Counted from the stretch's first letter, positions 39,791-50,280 are shown. The stretch is DNA of 64,000 nucleotides from Streptococcus suis (GCA_002831545.1 CP025095.1:868001-932000); one strand, 5' to 3'. A program made the numbers and translations. Notes: generated by a model from the letters alone, not told the origin.

Positions 39791-41689
39791 ATGATTATTC
39801 TAAGTGGAAACAAGATTGAACGCTCTTTTGCGGGCGAAGTTTTATTTAACAATATCAACATTCAAGTGGACGAGCGGGATCGGATTGCCCTTGTCGGAAA
39901 AAATGGAGCAGGCAAGTCTACTCTGCTCAAAATCCTTGTCGGAGAAGAAGCAGCGACAAGCGGTGATATTTCAACCAAGCGTGATTTGTCCCTTTCTTAT
40001 CTGGCACAGGACAGCCGTTTTGAGTCAGAAAATACCATTTACGATGAAATGCTTCATGTCTTTGACGACCTGCGGACGACGGAAAAACGCCTGCGGTCTA
40101 TGGAAGAGCAGATGGGTAGTCTATCTGGTAGTGAACTCGACCAGCTCATGAATACCTATGATAGTCTGTCGGAGGAATTTCGTCTGGCAGGTGGTTTTAG
40201 CTATGAGGCGGATATTCGTGCCATTTTGAACGGTTTTAAGTTTGACCAGACCATGTGGGACATGAAAATCTCCGAACTCTCTGGCGGTCAAAATACTCGA
40301 CTTGCTCTGGCGAAGATGCTTCTTGAAAGCCCAGAACTCTTGGTCCTGGATGAGCCAACCAACCATCTGGACATTGAAACCATTGCTTGGTTGGAAAATT
40401 ATCTGGTTCACTACAAGGGAGCCTTGATTATCGTCAGCCATGACCGCTATTTCTTGGACAAGGTGGCGACACTGACACTGGATTTGACCAAGCATTCCTT
40501 GGATCGTTATGTGGGCAATTATTCTCAGTTTGTCGAGCTCAAAGAGCAGAAGTTACAGACTGAGTTACAAAACTATGAGAAGCAGCAGAAGGAAATTGCA
40601 AAGTTAGAAGACTTTGTTCAGAAAAATATTGTCCGTGCTTCGACCACCAAGCGTGCTCAGGCTAGACGCAAGCAGTTGGAAAAGATGGAGCGACTGGACA
40701 AGCCAACAACTGGTCAGAAGTCTGCCAATATGACCTTCCAGTCGGACAAGACTTCTGGCAATATCGTCTTGACAGTGGAAAATGCTGCGGTGGGCTACGA
40801 TGGAAACATTCTTTCCCAGCCTATTTCTATTGACCAACGAAAGCTGGATGCCATTGCCATTGTCGGACCAAATGGTACCGGAAAAACAACCCTGCTCAAA
40901 TCAATCATCGGAGCTCTGCCATTTATCAAAGGGGAAGCCAAGCTAGGAGCCAACGTGGAAGTGGGCTACTACGACCAGACCCAGTCTGCCCTGACGCCTT
41001 CCAACACCGTCTTGGAGGAGCTCTGGTCAGCCTTTCCGACCACACCTGAAGTGGAAATTCGCAACCGCCTAGGAGCCTTTCTCTTCTCAGGCGATGATGT
41101 CAAAAAGTCCGTTTCCATGCTATCTGGTGGGGAAAAAGCCCGCCTGCTCCTTGCTAAGCTATCTATGGAAAATAACAACTTCCTCATCCTCGACGAGCCG
41201 ACCAACCACCTGGACATCGACAGTAAGGAGGTCCTGGAAAATGCCCTCATCGACTTTGACGGCACCCTGCTCTTTGTCAGCCACGACCGCTATTTCATCA
41301 ACCGCGTCGCCACCAAGGTCCTCGAAATCTCGGAAACTGGCTCCACGCTCTACTTGGGCGACTATGACTATTATTTGGAGAAAAAGGCAGAGCAGCAAGC
41401 AGAAGCCCAGCCTGACCAGCTAGAAAGTACTAGCCAATCAGCCGGAGCTATGGACTACCAAGCACAAAAGGAAAACCAAAAAGAGCAACGCAAACTAGCC
41501 CGCCGCATCGAGCAAATCGAGGCAGAAATCGATAGCATCGAAAACCGCTTAAGCGAGCTCAACCAAGCCATGCTAGAAACCAACGACATCGGTCAGCTAA
41601 CCGATTACCAGAAAGAAATCGATCAATTGACTGCCCAACAAGAAAACCTCATGGAAGAATGGGAGGAATTATCTGAGCAGATGGGCTAG
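39791..41689 (+). CDS. ABC-F ATPase, YdiF-like
   Basis: The start at 39791 gives MIILSGNKIERSFAGEVLF; a TTG 51 bp upstream would add a non-conserved leader and lies within promoter DNA. The 632-residue protein has two ABC domains in tandem: Walker A GKNGAGKST and GPNGTGKTT, signature LSGGQ and LSGGE, Walker B LLVLDEPTNHLD and FLILDEPTNHLD. The linker between them is the ABC-F interdomain helix pair. A C-terminal coiled coil (about 545-632) is of the YdiF/Uup type. ABC-F proteins bind the ribosomal E site and help stalled translation or protect against antibiotics. No transmembrane domain is present. Confidence 0.88.
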   Translation: MIILSGNKIERSFAGEVLFNNINIQVDERDRIALVGKNGAGKSTLLKILVGEEAATSGDISTKRDLSLSYLAQDSRFESENTIYDEMLHVFDDLRTTEKRLRSMEEQMGSLSGSELDQLMNTYDSLSEEFRLAGGFSYEADIRAILNGFKFDQTMWDMKISELSGGQNTRLALAKMLLESPELLVLDEPTNHLDIETIAWLENYLVHYKGALIIVSHDRYFLDKVATLTLDLTKHSLDRYVGNYSQFVELKEQKLQTELQNYEKQQKEIAKLEDFVQKNIVRASTTKRAQARRKQLEKMERLDKPTTGQKSANMTFQSDKTSGNIVLTVENAAVGYDGNILSQPISIDQRKLDAIAIVGPNGTGKTTLLKSIIGALPFIKGEAKLGANVEVGYYDQTQSALTPSNTVLEELWSAFPTTPEVEIRNRLGAFLFSGDDVKKSVSMLSGGEKARLLLAKLSMENNNFLILDEPTNHLDIDSKEVLENALIDFDGTLLFVSHDRYFINRVATKVLEISETGSTLYLGDYDYYLEKKAEQQAEAQPDQLESTSQSAGAMDYQAQKENQKEQRKLARRIEQIEAEIDSIENRLSELNQAMLETNDIGQLTDYQKEIDQLTAQQENLMEEWEELSEQMG

Positions 41690-41875
41690 GTTGACAGCAA
41701 GTTGACAAGAGGCTCAAACCCTTGATAGAACAGGCTTGCAAGTCAGTCTTGCGGAGTTAGCAAGACCACCTTTCGCTAAAAAAGTCCAGAGCAAGCCAGT
41801 CTTTCTTGGCAAACATCGACCGACAGGCTAAGATGAGTTTAGGACCTGCCAGACAGGTTCCTGAAAGGAGAAGAA
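41690..41875 (+). promoter_or_regulatory. Gap with a hairpin before the XRE regulator gene
   Basis: GTCTTGC (41746-41752) pairs with GCAAGAC (41760-41766) but no T run follows, and ggacctgccagacaggttcc (41840-41859) is a second dyad just before the AAGGAG ribosome site. These may be operator or attenuator elements of the downstream autoregulator; no terminator with a T tract is evident. Confidence 0.35.
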
Positions 41876-42352
41876 ATGAACTTTGGACAACAAATCAAAG
41901 ACTTACGAAAAAAGAAAGGTTTGACCCAAGAGCAGTTTGCCCTCAAACTCAATGTGACCAGGCAGGCTGTTTCCAATTGGGAAAATGACAAGAATCTACC
42001 TGATTTGGAGCTCTTGATTCTCATGTCCTCTGTCTTTTCGATCTCCTTAGATCACCTTATCTTAGGAGGAACTGACATGAACAACATGACAGAAAAACTT
42101 GTAAAAGACGGTCGTGAAGGCCGCCGCACCCAGATGCACCTGACCATTACCATTATTGGTAGTTTTCTCATGCTACTCGGCTTCGTATGCTTTATCATCG
42201 AGGCAAACTCAGTCGAGTATATCGATGCCGAGGGCATTCTGCATGAAAATTTTTATCTCATTCCAGTCGGCTACTTGCTGGTCTTTACAGGAGCCATTGC
42301 CACGCTCCTATCAGGACTAGCCCTGCACCGCTTTAGAAAAGAATACAAATAA
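41876..42352 (+). CDS. XRE-family regulator with C-terminal membrane segments
   Basis: The 158-residue protein has a Cro/CI-type helix-turn-helix at residues 1-60 (IKDLRKKKGLTQEQFALKLNVTRQAVSNWE) written here only as the classical LTQEQFA...VTRQAVSNWE pattern, then a linker and two hydrophobic helices (about 88-108 and 125-147). Such membrane-tethered XRE regulators are common in Gram-positive bacteria and usually act locally. A strong AAGGAG site precedes the start. It is followed after one base by rlmA, so the two are probably coupled. Target genes are unknown. Confidence 0.8.
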   Translation: MNFGQQIKDLRKKKGLTQEQFALKLNVTRQAVSNWENDKNLPDLELLILMSSVFSISLDHLILGGTDMNNMTEKLVKDGREGRRTQMHLTITIIGSFLMLLGFVCFIIEANSVEYIDAEGILHENFYLIPVGYLLVFTGAIATLLSGLALHRFRKEYK

Positions 42353-42353
42353 G

Positions 42354-43181
42354 ATGACCAAACACCAACGTTTTGCCAATAGCGACCAATTTTTCGCCTG
42401 TCCCCATTGTGGGCAGGCTCTTGGTCTTGACCTCAATAGCCTCCGATGTCCCAACCGCCACACCTTCGACATCGCCAAGCAGGGCTACGTCAATCTGGCA
42501 CCCCAGGTCAAGCAGTCTGCCAACTACCACAAGTCTAGCTTTGAAAACCGCCAGGCCTTTTTAGAGGCGGGCTATTACGATCATCTCTATGCGGCTTTGG
42601 AGGGAAAAATAGCAGAGCTAGGCTTGCGGTCTGTCTTGGACATCGGCTGTGGAGAGGGTTTTTATTCCCGTAAGTTAGCCGAGAAAATGGACTTGGACAT
42701 TCTTGCTTTTGATATTTCCAAGGATTCCATCCTCCTGGCAGCTAGATCTGACAGGACCAAGTCGGTCAAATGGTTTGTCGGTGACTTGACTAAGTTACCC
42801 ATTCAAGACAAGACCATTGACGGGATCTTGGACATCTTCTCCCCAGCTAATTATCAGGAATTTGCCAGAGTGCTGAAAGCTGGTGGAGCTATTCTAAAAT
42901 TAGTCCCAGGCCCCAATCACCTCAAGGAGCTCCGCCATTTAGCCAAAGACCAACTCCGTAAGGAGTCCTATGACAACCAAGATATCGTGGACCATTTCAA
43001 GTCTTACCTGGGGCAGGTGGAGCAAGTGCTGGTCAGCCGGACTCTGCCGATTACAGCCGCCCATGCTCAAGTCTTGGCAGACATGACGCCCCTCTTTTTC
43101 CAAGTGGACCAGTCCAAGCTGGACTTGAGCCAGTTGACGGAGATTACGGTTGAGGCAGTGCTTTTGGTAGGAACTATATAA
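42354..43181 (+). CDS. rlmA: 23S rRNA guanine-N1 methyltransferase RlmA(II)-like
   Basis: The 275-residue protein has an N-terminal zinc ribbon (CPHCG at about 18-22 and CPNRHTFD) and a SAM-binding Rossmann domain with VLDIGCGEGFYS. This matches RlmA; the Gram-positive form RlmA(II), related to TlrB, methylates G748 of 23S rRNA, which in pneumococcus affects telithromycin binding. It directly follows the XRE gene and converges on gatD with a shared terminator between them. Confidence 0.88.
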   Translation: MTKHQRFANSDQFFACPHCGQALGLDLNSLRCPNRHTFDIAKQGYVNLAPQVKQSANYHKSSFENRQAFLEAGYYDHLYAALEGKIAELGLRSVLDIGCGEGFYSRKLAEKMDLDILAFDISKDSILLAARSDRTKSVKWFVGDLTKLPIQDKTIDGILDIFSPANYQEFARVLKAGGAILKLVPGPNHLKELRHLAKDQLRKESYDNQDIVDHFKSYLGQVEQVLVSRTLPITAAHAQVLADMTPLFFQVDQSKLDLSQLTEITVEAVLLVGTI

Positions 43182-43187
43182 AAAATG

Positions 43188-43218
43188 AAACCGCCTCTGG
43201 ATATCAGAAGCGGTTTTG
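43188..43218. terminator. Bidirectional terminator between rlmA and gatD
   Basis: AAACCGC (43188-43194) pairs with GCGGTTT (43210-43216), with TCTG/CAGA continuing the stem inside. T-rich DNA follows on the plus strand and the A-rich left flank gives T residues on the minus strand. Confidence 0.8.
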
Positions 43219-43220
43219 CT

Positions 43221-44006
43221 TTATTTCTCAAATTCTGCCTTGCTTTTTACATCGCCGTATTCTTCAGCGACTTCTTTGCTGAGGATGTCAGCGTAGCTAG
43301 CAAGTTGGATGTCTTGTCCGTATTTTTTACGGAGGGAAGTTATGACCAAGCGGTAGGCTAGGTTGGCATTGCGGGACAGGATTGGTCCGTGGAAGTAGCT
43401 GCCGAAGGTATTTTTATAGTGCATGCCTTCGCCACCGTCTTTCTTATTGTTGCCATTGCCGTAAACGACCTTGCCTAGCGGTTTTTGGTTGTCAGCTAGG
43501 AAGGTGCGACCTTGGTGATTTTCGAAACCGTAGTAGGTTTCGTTGAACTCCTCATTGTGAATTTTGATGTCGCCGATATAGCGGTTATTGGTCTGGTTGA
43601 GGGTGTAATGGCCCATGATTCCTAGACCGTCAATCTTGCGGCCACCAGCTTCGATGTAATATTGCCCGAGCAATTGGAAGCCACCGCAGATAGCCAGCAT
43701 GACACCATCGTTTTCGATAAAGTCTGCTAGGCTGTCTTTTTTAGTTGGTAAATCCTTGGCTAAAATAGACTGCTCATAGTCCTGACCACCACCGAAAAAG
43801 GCGATGTCGTAGAAATTTTTGTCAAATTCATCTGTCAGCGAAACGATGTCCACCTGAACACGAGCCCCCAGCTTTTCAGCCACATACTTGAGCATGAGGA
43901 TATTGCCGTTGTCCCCGTAGGTGTTCATCAAATCACCGTAGAGGTGGGCGATGTGGAGATCGTAAGTGTAGTCTTTTTCAGGACTTTTTAATGACGTATA
44001 GACCAT
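43221..44006 (-). CDS. gatD: Lipid II isoglutaminyl synthase glutaminase subunit GatD
   Basis: The 261-residue protein is a class I-type (CobB/CobQ-like) glutamine amidotransferase. [10 protein letters not shown] (about residues 95-104) carries the catalytic Cys, and the conserved [10 protein letters not shown] stretch lies near the C-terminus with the catalytic His. With MurT it amidates the D-Glu of lipid II to D-isoglutamine, a step needed for efficient peptidoglycan cross-linking in streptococci. Its start overlaps the murT stop by one base. Confidence 0.92.
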   Translation of the reverse strand: MVYTSLKSPEKDYTYDLHIAHLYGDLMNTYGDNGNILMLKYVAEKLGARVQVDIVSLTDEFDKNFYDIAFFGGGQDYEQSILAKDLPTKKDSLADFIENDGVMLAICGGFQLLGQYYIEAGGRKIDGLGIMGHYTLNQTNNRYIGDIKIHNEEFNETYYGFENHQGRTFLADNQKPLGKVVYGNGNNKKDGGEGMHYKNTFGSYFHGPILSRNANLAYRLVITSLRKKYGQDIQLASYADILSKEVAEEYGDVKSKAEFEK

Positions 44007-45349
44007 TATTTCATCTCCTTTCCAACGGCTTGGCGTTGAGCCAGCAGGTCGCGGAATTCGAGCATAGCTGTATAAGTAGCTAAAATATAAGCATGTTGGC
44101 TACTCGATTGCTCAATCAAGGCCATGATGTCTTCCAGTTTCGGCGTTTCAGTAATCTGGTTCTCAGGATAGCCAGTCACACGGAGGCGACGGGCGATTTC
44201 AGACGAGCGGACACCACCTGCAAAGACTTGTGGAATGTCCATTTGGGTAATTTGTTCAAAGTCAGCATCCCAAATCCAGCTGGTATCAATTCCGTCAGCG
44301 TAGTTGGCATTGAGAAGGACGGACAGGCTAAAATCGTATGGAGCCAGTTTCATCATTTCAATAGCCTGGGTTGCACCGACAGGGTTTTTAATCAAGACCA
44401 ATGTACAATCTTTATCACCCAACTTAAAGGTTTCTTGGCGGCCGAAGACTGCCTTAGATTTGTCAAATCCTGCCTTGATTTTCTCAGGAGCTACACCGAA
44501 AAATTCTGCTACGCTGACAGCTGCTAGGGCATTGTAGATGTTGTAGAGGCCTCCGATGTTAATCTTATAATCCTGACCGTCAATGGCAAAGGTAGAAGAA
44601 GTATTGGTGATTTCTTTTAGTTCGGTCAACTTGTAGTCCAGCTCAGGTCGGCTAAAGCCGCAGTTGGTACAGATATAGCTACCCAAGTTGGCGTAGGTAT
44701 TGAGCTTGTACTGGATAATCTGGTGGCAATGCGGACAGAGAACACCTTCGGTATTGTAATGAGCCAGACGAGGCTCATGTTCTTCTGTTGCAAAACCGTA
44801 ATACTTAACTGGATTGATAACGTTCGTCGAGTTGAAAAGCGGACTATCACCGTTGGCGAGAATGGTCGCCTCTGGTGCCTTGGCAGCCCCGTCCAAAATC
44901 ATCTGGTAGGTGGTATAAATCTCCCCGTAGCGATCCATCTGATCACGGAAGATATTGGTAAAGACAATCAAGCTAGGCTTGATAAAATCGGTCACACGGG
45001 CCAAGCTAGCCTCATCAATCTCCAAGACGGCAATCTTCTTGCCGTTTTTATTTTTCTTGGCAGATAAAAATGTTGCCGTAATCCCTGTAATCATATTGGC
45101 ACCGCTGGTATTGGTCGTAATTTCGCCAAAGGCTTCTTGGAGGATGCCAACTGTCAGGGCGGTGGTCAGAGTCTTACCGTTAGTACCTGTCACAACAACG
45201 ACTTCATAATCCTTAGCCAAACTATCTAAAATATGTTTATCGAATTTGAGGGCAATTTTCCCAGGCAGAGTAGTACCACGTCCTAGTTTTTTCAAAATGA
45301 ACTGGGAGCTTTTTCCTGCTAGAATACCCAAAGCTGTATTTATTTTCAT
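44006..45349 (-). CDS. murT: Lipid II isoglutaminyl synthase subunit MurT
   Basis: The 447-residue protein is a Mur ligase with the ATP loop [12 protein letters not shown] (about residues 52-63) and a four-Cys zinc ribbon insertion (CPHC and CTNC, about 204-229) typical of MurT. It activates the D-Glu carboxylate of lipid II with ATP while GatD supplies ammonia. It is the first gene of the pair. The ATG lies six bases after an extended -10 with no ribosome site, so its mRNA is probably leaderless. Confidence 0.92.
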   Translation of the reverse strand: MKINTALGILAGKSSQFILKKLGRGTTLPGKIALKFDKHILDSLAKDYEVVVVTGTNGKTLTTALTVGILQEAFGEITTNTSGANMITGITATFLSAKKNKNGKKIAVLEIDEASLARVTDFIKPSLIVFTNIFRDQMDRYGEIYTTYQMILDGAAKAPEATILANGDSPLFNSTNVINPVKYYGFATEEHEPRLAHYNTEGVLCPHCHQIIQYKLNTYANLGSYICTNCGFSRPELDYKLTELKEITNTSSTFAIDGQDYKINIGGLYNIYNALAAVSVAEFFGVAPEKIKAGFDKSKAVFGRQETFKLGDKDCTLVLIKNPVGATQAIEMMKLAPYDFSLSVLLNANYADGIDTSWIWDADFEQITQMDIPQVFAGGVRSSEIARRLRVTGYPENQITETPKLEDIMALIEQSSSQHAYILATYTAMLEFRDLLAQRQAVGKEMK

Positions 45350-45528
45350 GGGATTATTTTATCATAAAGGTCACTGATTTTCTAGAATGGAGTGTGTTGG
45401 AACGTGATATATTCCTGCAGTAAATCTGTACTATTTTTAACAGGAAGGTCACTATTTTCTAAAGAAAAGGGGAAAATATGGTATAATGGGTACATTACTA
45501 TGTATGAGTTAGAAAGTATGAGAATGAT
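45350..45528. promoter_or_regulatory. Divergent promoter region murT/cdaA
   Basis: On the minus strand TGATAAAAT (45364-45356) is an extended -10 six bases from the murT ATG. On the plus strand TATGGTATAAT (-10 TATAAT at 45482-45487) would serve cdaA. A direct repeat aaggtcact-(g)attttcta occurs at 45367-45385 and 45445-45462 between the two promoters and may bind a common factor. Confidence 0.55.
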
Positions 45529-46380
45529 ATGTTAAACCTAAACCAGTTACTGGATACAGGGTATTGGTCGAGTTTGATAGCCAGTCCTTGGACCGCATTG
45601 TTGCACCTAATTGATATTAGTATAGTTGTTTATTTGATTTATAATTTTAGTAAGTCTATTGCAGGTACTAAAATTATGACATTGATTCGAGGGGTTTTTC
45701 TCTTCATTATTGTCCAGATTATAGCGAGTTTATTCGGTCTGCAGACGATTGCTTGGCTGATTAATCAAGTAATCACGTATGGGGTTATTGCAGCAGTAGT
45801 TATTTTTGCACCAGAGTTGCGTGCTATGCTTGAAAAACTCGGTAGGACAACTCAGATTTTTGGGACAAATACAGTGAGTGCAGAAGAAAAGTTAATTGTT
45901 GCTTTTCTCAAATCGGTTGCTTATATGTCTCCGCGTAAAATTGGTGCACTTGTGGCAGTAGAACAAGCCCAAACATTGCAAGAATATAGAGCAACGGGGA
46001 TTCCACTCAATGCGGATATATCGCAGGAATTGTTAATAAATATTTTCATCCCGAATACACCGTTACATGATGGGGCTGTAATTGTCAAGGAAGACAAGGT
46101 AGCTGTTGCTTGTGCTTATTTGCCCCTGTCAGAAAGCGCAGGAATTTCAAAGGAATTTGGAACACGACATCGTGCAGCCATTGGCTTATCGGAGGTATCT
46201 GATGCGTTTGTGTTTATTGTTTCTGAAGAAACTGGCAGTATCTCTATTGCACGAAACGGGATATTTAAACATGATTTGACTTTGGATGAGTTTGAAGCAG
46301 AGTTGCGAGCGACTTTTATTTCTGAAAATGTAGAGAAGAAGTCCATCTGGAAGCGATTAGGAGGTGGCAAACATGAATGA
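45529..46380 (+). CDS. cdaA: Diadenylate cyclase CdaA
   Basis: The 283-residue protein has three N-terminal membrane helices (about residues 17-95) and a DAC domain with the active-site motifs LHDGAVIV (about 182-189) and GTRHRAAIG. It makes c-di-AMP from two ATP at the membrane, which controls potassium, osmolyte and wall homeostasis. The cdaA-cdaR-glmM order is conserved in Firmicutes; here cdaR overlaps the cdaA end by 8 bp. Confidence 0.95.
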   Translation: MLNLNQLLDTGYWSSLIASPWTALLHLIDISIVVYLIYNFSKSIAGTKIMTLIRGVFLFIIVQIIASLFGLQTIAWLINQVITYGVIAAVVIFAPELRAMLEKLGRTTQIFGTNTVSAEEKLIVAFLKSVAYMSPRKIGALVAVEQAQTLQEYRATGIPLNADISQELLINIFIPNTPLHDGAVIVKEDKVAVACAYLPLSESAGISKEFGTRHRAAIGLSEVSDAFVFIVSEETGSISIARNGIFKHDLTLDEFEAELRATFISENVEKKSIWKRLGGGKHE

Positions 46381-47077
46381 TAAGTTTAAAGCTGTAGGTC
46401 ACTTAGCCTTATCTATTTTTCTAGCATTGTTGCTCTTTTTCTATGCAACAACCACCAACTATAAAAATTCAGAAACAGCTGCACAGAACACGGAGTCAGA
46501 AACCTATGTTCACACACTGAGCAATGTACCGATTGAGATTGAATATGATACAAACAAGTATTTTATTTCCGGATTTTCTTCGACGGTAGCAGTTGAATTA
46601 AGGGGCTCTAATCGTGTTCTCCTACAGAGAGAATCCGATGAGTCAACTCGGACGTTTCAAGTGACTGCGGATTTGAGAGAGTTGAGTGATGGGACACAGA
46701 CTGTCAAGCTACAATTGACTAATTTGCCAGCAGGAGTGAGTGCGACACTAGCACCAGATGCGATTACAGTTAAGATTGGTAAAAAAGTTAGCAAGGCATT
46801 CCCAGTAGCAGGTCGAGTCTATAGTAATCAATTGGCAGAAGGTTACAGTCTGTCTAAAGTTTCAGTCAACGTAGATACCGTTAAAGTGACAACGGATGAA
46901 GAAACAATGGCTAAGATTGATCAGGTCGAAGCTGTTGCGATGGATGTGAGCAATCTGTCTGAGAATTATAGTGGTACAGCTAAATTACAGGCTGTAGATA
47001 GCGACGGCAATGTCTTGCCAGTTGTACTGTCTCAGACGGAAGCAAATATGCAAATTATACTTACAAAAACAAAATAA
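46373..47077 (+). CDS. cdaR: CdaA regulatory protein CdaR (YbbR domains)
   Basis: The ATG at 46373 is preferred over GTG at 46364 because TTAGGAGG ends 8 bp before it. The 234-residue protein has an N-terminal membrane helix (about 8-26) and an extracytoplasmic part with two YbbR repeats (for example PIEIEY and FPVAGRVYSNQLAEGYSL). CdaR binds CdaA and tunes its activity. Confidence 0.92.
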   Translation: MNDKFKAVGHLALSIFLALLLFFYATTTNYKNSETAAQNTESETYVHTLSNVPIEIEYDTNKYFISGFSSTVAVELRGSNRVLLQRESDESTRTFQVTADLRELSDGTQTVKLQLTNLPAGVSATLAPDAITVKIGKKVSKAFPVAGRVYSNQLAEGYSLSKVSVNVDTVKVTTDEETMAKIDQVEAVAMDVSNLSENYSGTAKLQAVDSDGNVLPVVLSQTEANMQIILTKTK

Positions 47078-47089
47078 GAGGTTATGAAA

Positions 47090-48439
47090 ATGGGTAAATA
47101 TTTTGGGACAGATGGTGTCCGTGGAGAAGCAAACGTAGAATTAACGCCAGAATTAGCATTCAAATTGGGTCGTTTTGGTGGTTATGTCCTTAGCCAGCAT
47201 GAGACGGATGTTCCTCGTGTCTTTGTGGCGCGTGACACACGTATCTCAGGTCAAATGTTAGAGGCTGCCTTGATTGCAGGACTTCTATCAGTAGGGATTC
47301 ATGTGTATAAATTGGGAGTTTTGGCGACACCGGGTGTTGCCCACCTAGTCAAAACTGAAAAAGCAAGTGCAGGTGTCATGATTTCTGCAAGTCATAACCC
47401 AGCGCAAGATAACGGTATCAAATTCTTTGCAGGTGACGGCTTCAAGTTGGATGATGCTTTGGAAGCAGAGATTGAAGCTCTCTTGGATGCTGAAGAAGAT
47501 ACACTTCCTCGTCCATCTGCACAAGGCTTGGGCGATGTGGTTGATTATCCGGAAGGCTTGCGTAAATATGAATCCTTCCTTGTTTCAACAGGTATTCAGC
47601 TAGAAGGTATGAAAGTTGCCTTGGATACTGCCAATGGCGCTGCCTCAACCTCTGCTCGTCAAATTTTTGCGGATTTGGGAGCTGATTTAACCGTTATGGC
47701 TGAACATCCAGACGGATTGAATATTAATGAAGGCGTTGGCTCAACTCATCCTGAAAAATTGCAAGAACTGGTCAAGGAAACAGGTAGTCAAATTGGACTT
47801 GCCTTTGATGGTGACAGTGACCGCTTGATTGCCGTCGATGAAAATGGTGATTTGGTAGATGGCGACCGCATCATGTATATCGTCGGCAAGTACTTAGCAG
47901 AAAAGGGGTTACTTGCTAAAAATACCATTGTGACAACTGTTATGTCTAACCTTGGTTTCCATAAGGCTTTGGATCGTGAAGGTATTGAAAAAGCTGTGAC
48001 CGCAGTTGGTGACCGTTATGTGGTTGAAGAAATGCGCAAGGAAGGCTACAATGTCGGTGGTGAGCAGTCAGGACATGTGATTCTGATGGATTATAACACC
48101 ACAGGCGACGGCCAGTTGACCGCTGTGCAATTGACCAAAATCATGAAAGAAACTGGTAAGAAGTTGTCAGAATTGGTAGCAGAAGTGACCATTTACCCAC
48201 AAAAATTGGTCAATATCCGTGTGGAAAACAGCATGAAAGACAAGGCAATGGAAGTGCCTGCTATTGCGGCTATCATTGAAAAAATGGAAGCAGAAATGGC
48301 TGGCAACGGTCGTATCTTGGTTCGCCCAAGTGGTACCGAGCCCCTCTTGCGTGTCATGGCAGAAGCGCCAACGGATGCTGAAGTCGATTACTATGTGGAC
48401 ACCATTGCTGATGTGGTCCGTGCAGAAATTGGAATTTAA
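47090..48439 (+). CDS. glmM: Phosphoglucosamine mutase GlmM
   Basis: The start at 47090 ([12 protein letters not shown]) is preferred because AAGAGG (47076-47081) lies 8 bp upstream; the ATG at 47084 is too close to it. The protein of about 449 residues carries the phosphoserine loop [12 protein letters not shown], the metal site DGDSDR and the phosphate-binding [12 protein letters not shown]. It converts glucosamine-6-phosphate to glucosamine-1-phosphate for UDP-GlcNAc. It feeds both wall synthesis and, here, the GlcNAc donor for adhesin glycosylation; GlmM also binds and restrains CdaA. Confidence 0.95.
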   Translation: MGKYFGTDGVRGEANVELTPELAFKLGRFGGYVLSQHETDVPRVFVARDTRISGQMLEAALIAGLLSVGIHVYKLGVLATPGVAHLVKTEKASAGVMISASHNPAQDNGIKFFAGDGFKLDDALEAEIEALLDAEEDTLPRPSAQGLGDVVDYPEGLRKYESFLVSTGIQLEGMKVALDTANGAASTSARQIFADLGADLTVMAEHPDGLNINEGVGSTHPEKLQELVKETGSQIGLAFDGDSDRLIAVDENGDLVDGDRIMYIVGKYLAEKGLLAKNTIVTTVMSNLGFHKALDREGIEKAVTAVGDRYVVEEMRKEGYNVGGEQSGHVILMDYNTTGDGQLTAVQLTKIMKETGKKLSELVAEVTIYPQKLVNIRVENSMKDKAMEVPAIAAIIEKMEAEMAGNGRILVRPSGTEPLLRVMAEAPTDAEVDYYVDTIADVVRAEIGI

Positions 48440-48529
48440 GCAGAAATCAATCATTCTTTGAGCTGATTACATTGTCTAAATCTAGAAGATTGAGTAGGCT
48501 ACTCTAAAGACAGTGAAAATAAAAGTAAA

Positions 48530-48557
48530 AACTGGAGTTTGGTTACTCCAGTTCTTT
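48530..48557 (+). promoter_or_regulatory. Hairpin before the second ABC-F gene
   Basis: AACTGGAGT (48530-48538) pairs perfectly with ACTCCAGTT (48545-48553), followed by CTTTG. It ends 21 bp before the start codon. It could end glmM transcripts weakly or act as an attenuator of the ABC-F gene. Confidence 0.5.
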
Positions 48558-48574
48558 GATGTTGTGAGGAAATT

Positions 48575-50119
48575 ATGAGTATTTTAGAAGTAAAGAATTT
48601 AAGTCATGGTTTTGGTGACCGTGCGATTTTTGAGAATGTCTCCTTCCGTCTCTTGAAAGGGGAGCATATCGGACTTGTGGGTGCCAATGGTGAGGGAAAA
48701 TCAACCTTCATGTCTATTGTAACAGGGCAATTGCAGCCAGATGAGGGCAAGGTAGAATGGTCACGTTATGTAACGGCAGGTTATTTGGACCAGCATGCTA
48801 AACTAGAAAAGGGTCAATCAGTCCGTGATGTCTTGCGGACAGCATTCGATGAACTCTTCAAGACAGAAGCTCGTATCAATGACATTTACATGTCTATGGC
48901 AGAAGAGGGTGCTGATATGGATGCCCTCATGGAAGAGGTTGGTGAGCTGCAAGACCGTCTGGAAAGCCGTGATTTCTATACGCTTGATGCCAAGATTGAC
49001 GAAGTAGCGCGTGCGCTTGGTGTCATGGATTATGGCATGGACAAGGATGTGACGGAGTTATCAGGGGGACAACGGACTAAGGTTCTTTTGGCAAAATTGC
49101 TCTTGGAAAAGCCTGACATCTTGCTTCTGGATGAGCCGACCAACTACTTGGATGCTGAACACATCGACTGGCTCAAACGCTACTTGCAGAACTATGAAAA
49201 TGCCTTTGTCTTGATTTCGCATGACATTCCTTTCTTGAATGATGTGATTAACATTGTCTACCATGTGGAAAATCAGCTCTTGACTCGTTACACAGGCGAC
49301 TATTACCAATTCCAAGAAGTACATGCTATGAAGCGGGCTCAGTTAGAGGCAGCCTATGAGCGCCAGCAGAAGGAAATCGCAGACTTGCAGGACTTCGTTA
49401 ACCGTAATAAGGCTCGTGTTGCAACTCGAAACATGGCCATGTCTCGTCAGAAGAAGCTGGACAAGATGGAGATTATTGAGCTTCAAGCAGAGAAACCAAA
49501 GCCATCATTTGATTTCAAAATGGCTCGAACTCCAAGTCGCTTTATCTTCCAAACGACTGATTTGGAAATTGGTTATGACCGTGTATTGACACGTAAACCG
49601 CTCAATTTGACCTTTGAACGCAACCAGAAGATTGCCATTGTCGGTGCCAACGGTATCGGTAAATCTACTCTTCTTAAAAGTTTGCTAGGGATTATTCCAC
49701 CGCTGGGCGGTTCTGTGGAGCGTGGGGAGTATTTGGAACTAGGCTATTTCGAGCAAGAAGTAGCTGGAGGCAATCGTCAGACCCCACTGGAAGCGGTTTG
49801 GGATGCCTTTCCTGCTCTGAACCAAGCGGAAGTACGAGCAGCCTTGGCTCGTTGTGGTCTGACTTCCAAGCATATCGAAAGCCAAATTCAAGTTCTTTCA
49901 GGTGGTGAGCAGGCCAAAGTTCGTTTCTGTTTGCTTATGAACCGTGAAAATAATGTCTTGGTTCTCGACGAGCCGACTAACCACTTGGATGTGGATGCCA
50001 AGGATGAACTCAAACGTGCCCTTCAAGCCTACAAGGGCTCAATTCTCATGGTCTGCCACGAGCCTGATTTCTATGAGGGTTGGGTTGACGATGTATGGGA
50101 TTTTAATGAATTGACTTAA
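48575..50119 (+). CDS. ABC-F ATPase, YkpA/YbiT-like
   Basis: The 514-residue protein has two ABC domains: Walker A GANGEGKST (residues 35-43) and GANGIGKST (about 347-355), signatures LSGGQ and LSGGE, Walker B ILLLDEPTNYLD and VLVLDEPTNHLD, with an interdomain linker rich in charged helices. No membrane domain exists. It belongs to the translation-factor ABC-F group, nearest to B. subtilis YkpA and E. coli YbiT by layout and length. A GAGGAAAT site precedes the ATG. It is a single gene flanked by a hairpin upstream and a terminator downstream. Confidence 0.88.
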   Translation: MSILEVKNLSHGFGDRAIFENVSFRLLKGEHIGLVGANGEGKSTFMSIVTGQLQPDEGKVEWSRYVTAGYLDQHAKLEKGQSVRDVLRTAFDELFKTEARINDIYMSMAEEGADMDALMEEVGELQDRLESRDFYTLDAKIDEVARALGVMDYGMDKDVTELSGGQRTKVLLAKLLLEKPDILLLDEPTNYLDAEHIDWLKRYLQNYENAFVLISHDIPFLNDVINIVYHVENQLLTRYTGDYYQFQEVHAMKRAQLEAAYERQQKEIADLQDFVNRNKARVATRNMAMSRQKKLDKMEIIELQAEKPKPSFDFKMARTPSRFIFQTTDLEIGYDRVLTRKPLNLTFERNQKIAIVGANGIGKSTLLKSLLGIIPPLGGSVERGEYLELGYFEQEVAGGNRQTPLEAVWDAFPALNQAEVRAALARCGLTSKHIESQIQVLSGGEQAKVRFCLLMNRENNVLVLDEPTNHLDVDAKDELKRALQAYKGSILMVCHEPDFYEGWVDDVWDFNELT

Positions 50120-50124
50120 GCAAC

Positions 50125-50150
50125 AAGCTGCCGAAAGGTGGCTTTTTGTT
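50125..50150 (+). terminator. Terminator of the second ABC-F gene
   Basis: AGCTGCC-gaaa-GGTGGCT (with two G-T pairs) is followed by TTTTTG. Confidence 0.7.
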
Positions 50151-50223
50151 TCAGTTTGTAAAGACGAAAATGTTATTACATGCTTTTCAGATTTTCACTA
50201 CCTGATACTCATTTTTTATTCTA

Positions 50224-50252
50224 TTGACCAAGCCTCGTTTTTCTGCTATTAT
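50224..50252 (+). promoter_or_regulatory. sigma-A promoter of sstT
   Basis: TTGACC (50224-50229), a 17-bp spacer and TATTAT (50247-50252). The same TTG could be misread as a start codon, but it is the -35 element. Confidence 0.75.
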
Positions 50253-50280
50253 GGAAAAATGTTTGTTTGGAGGTAATTGT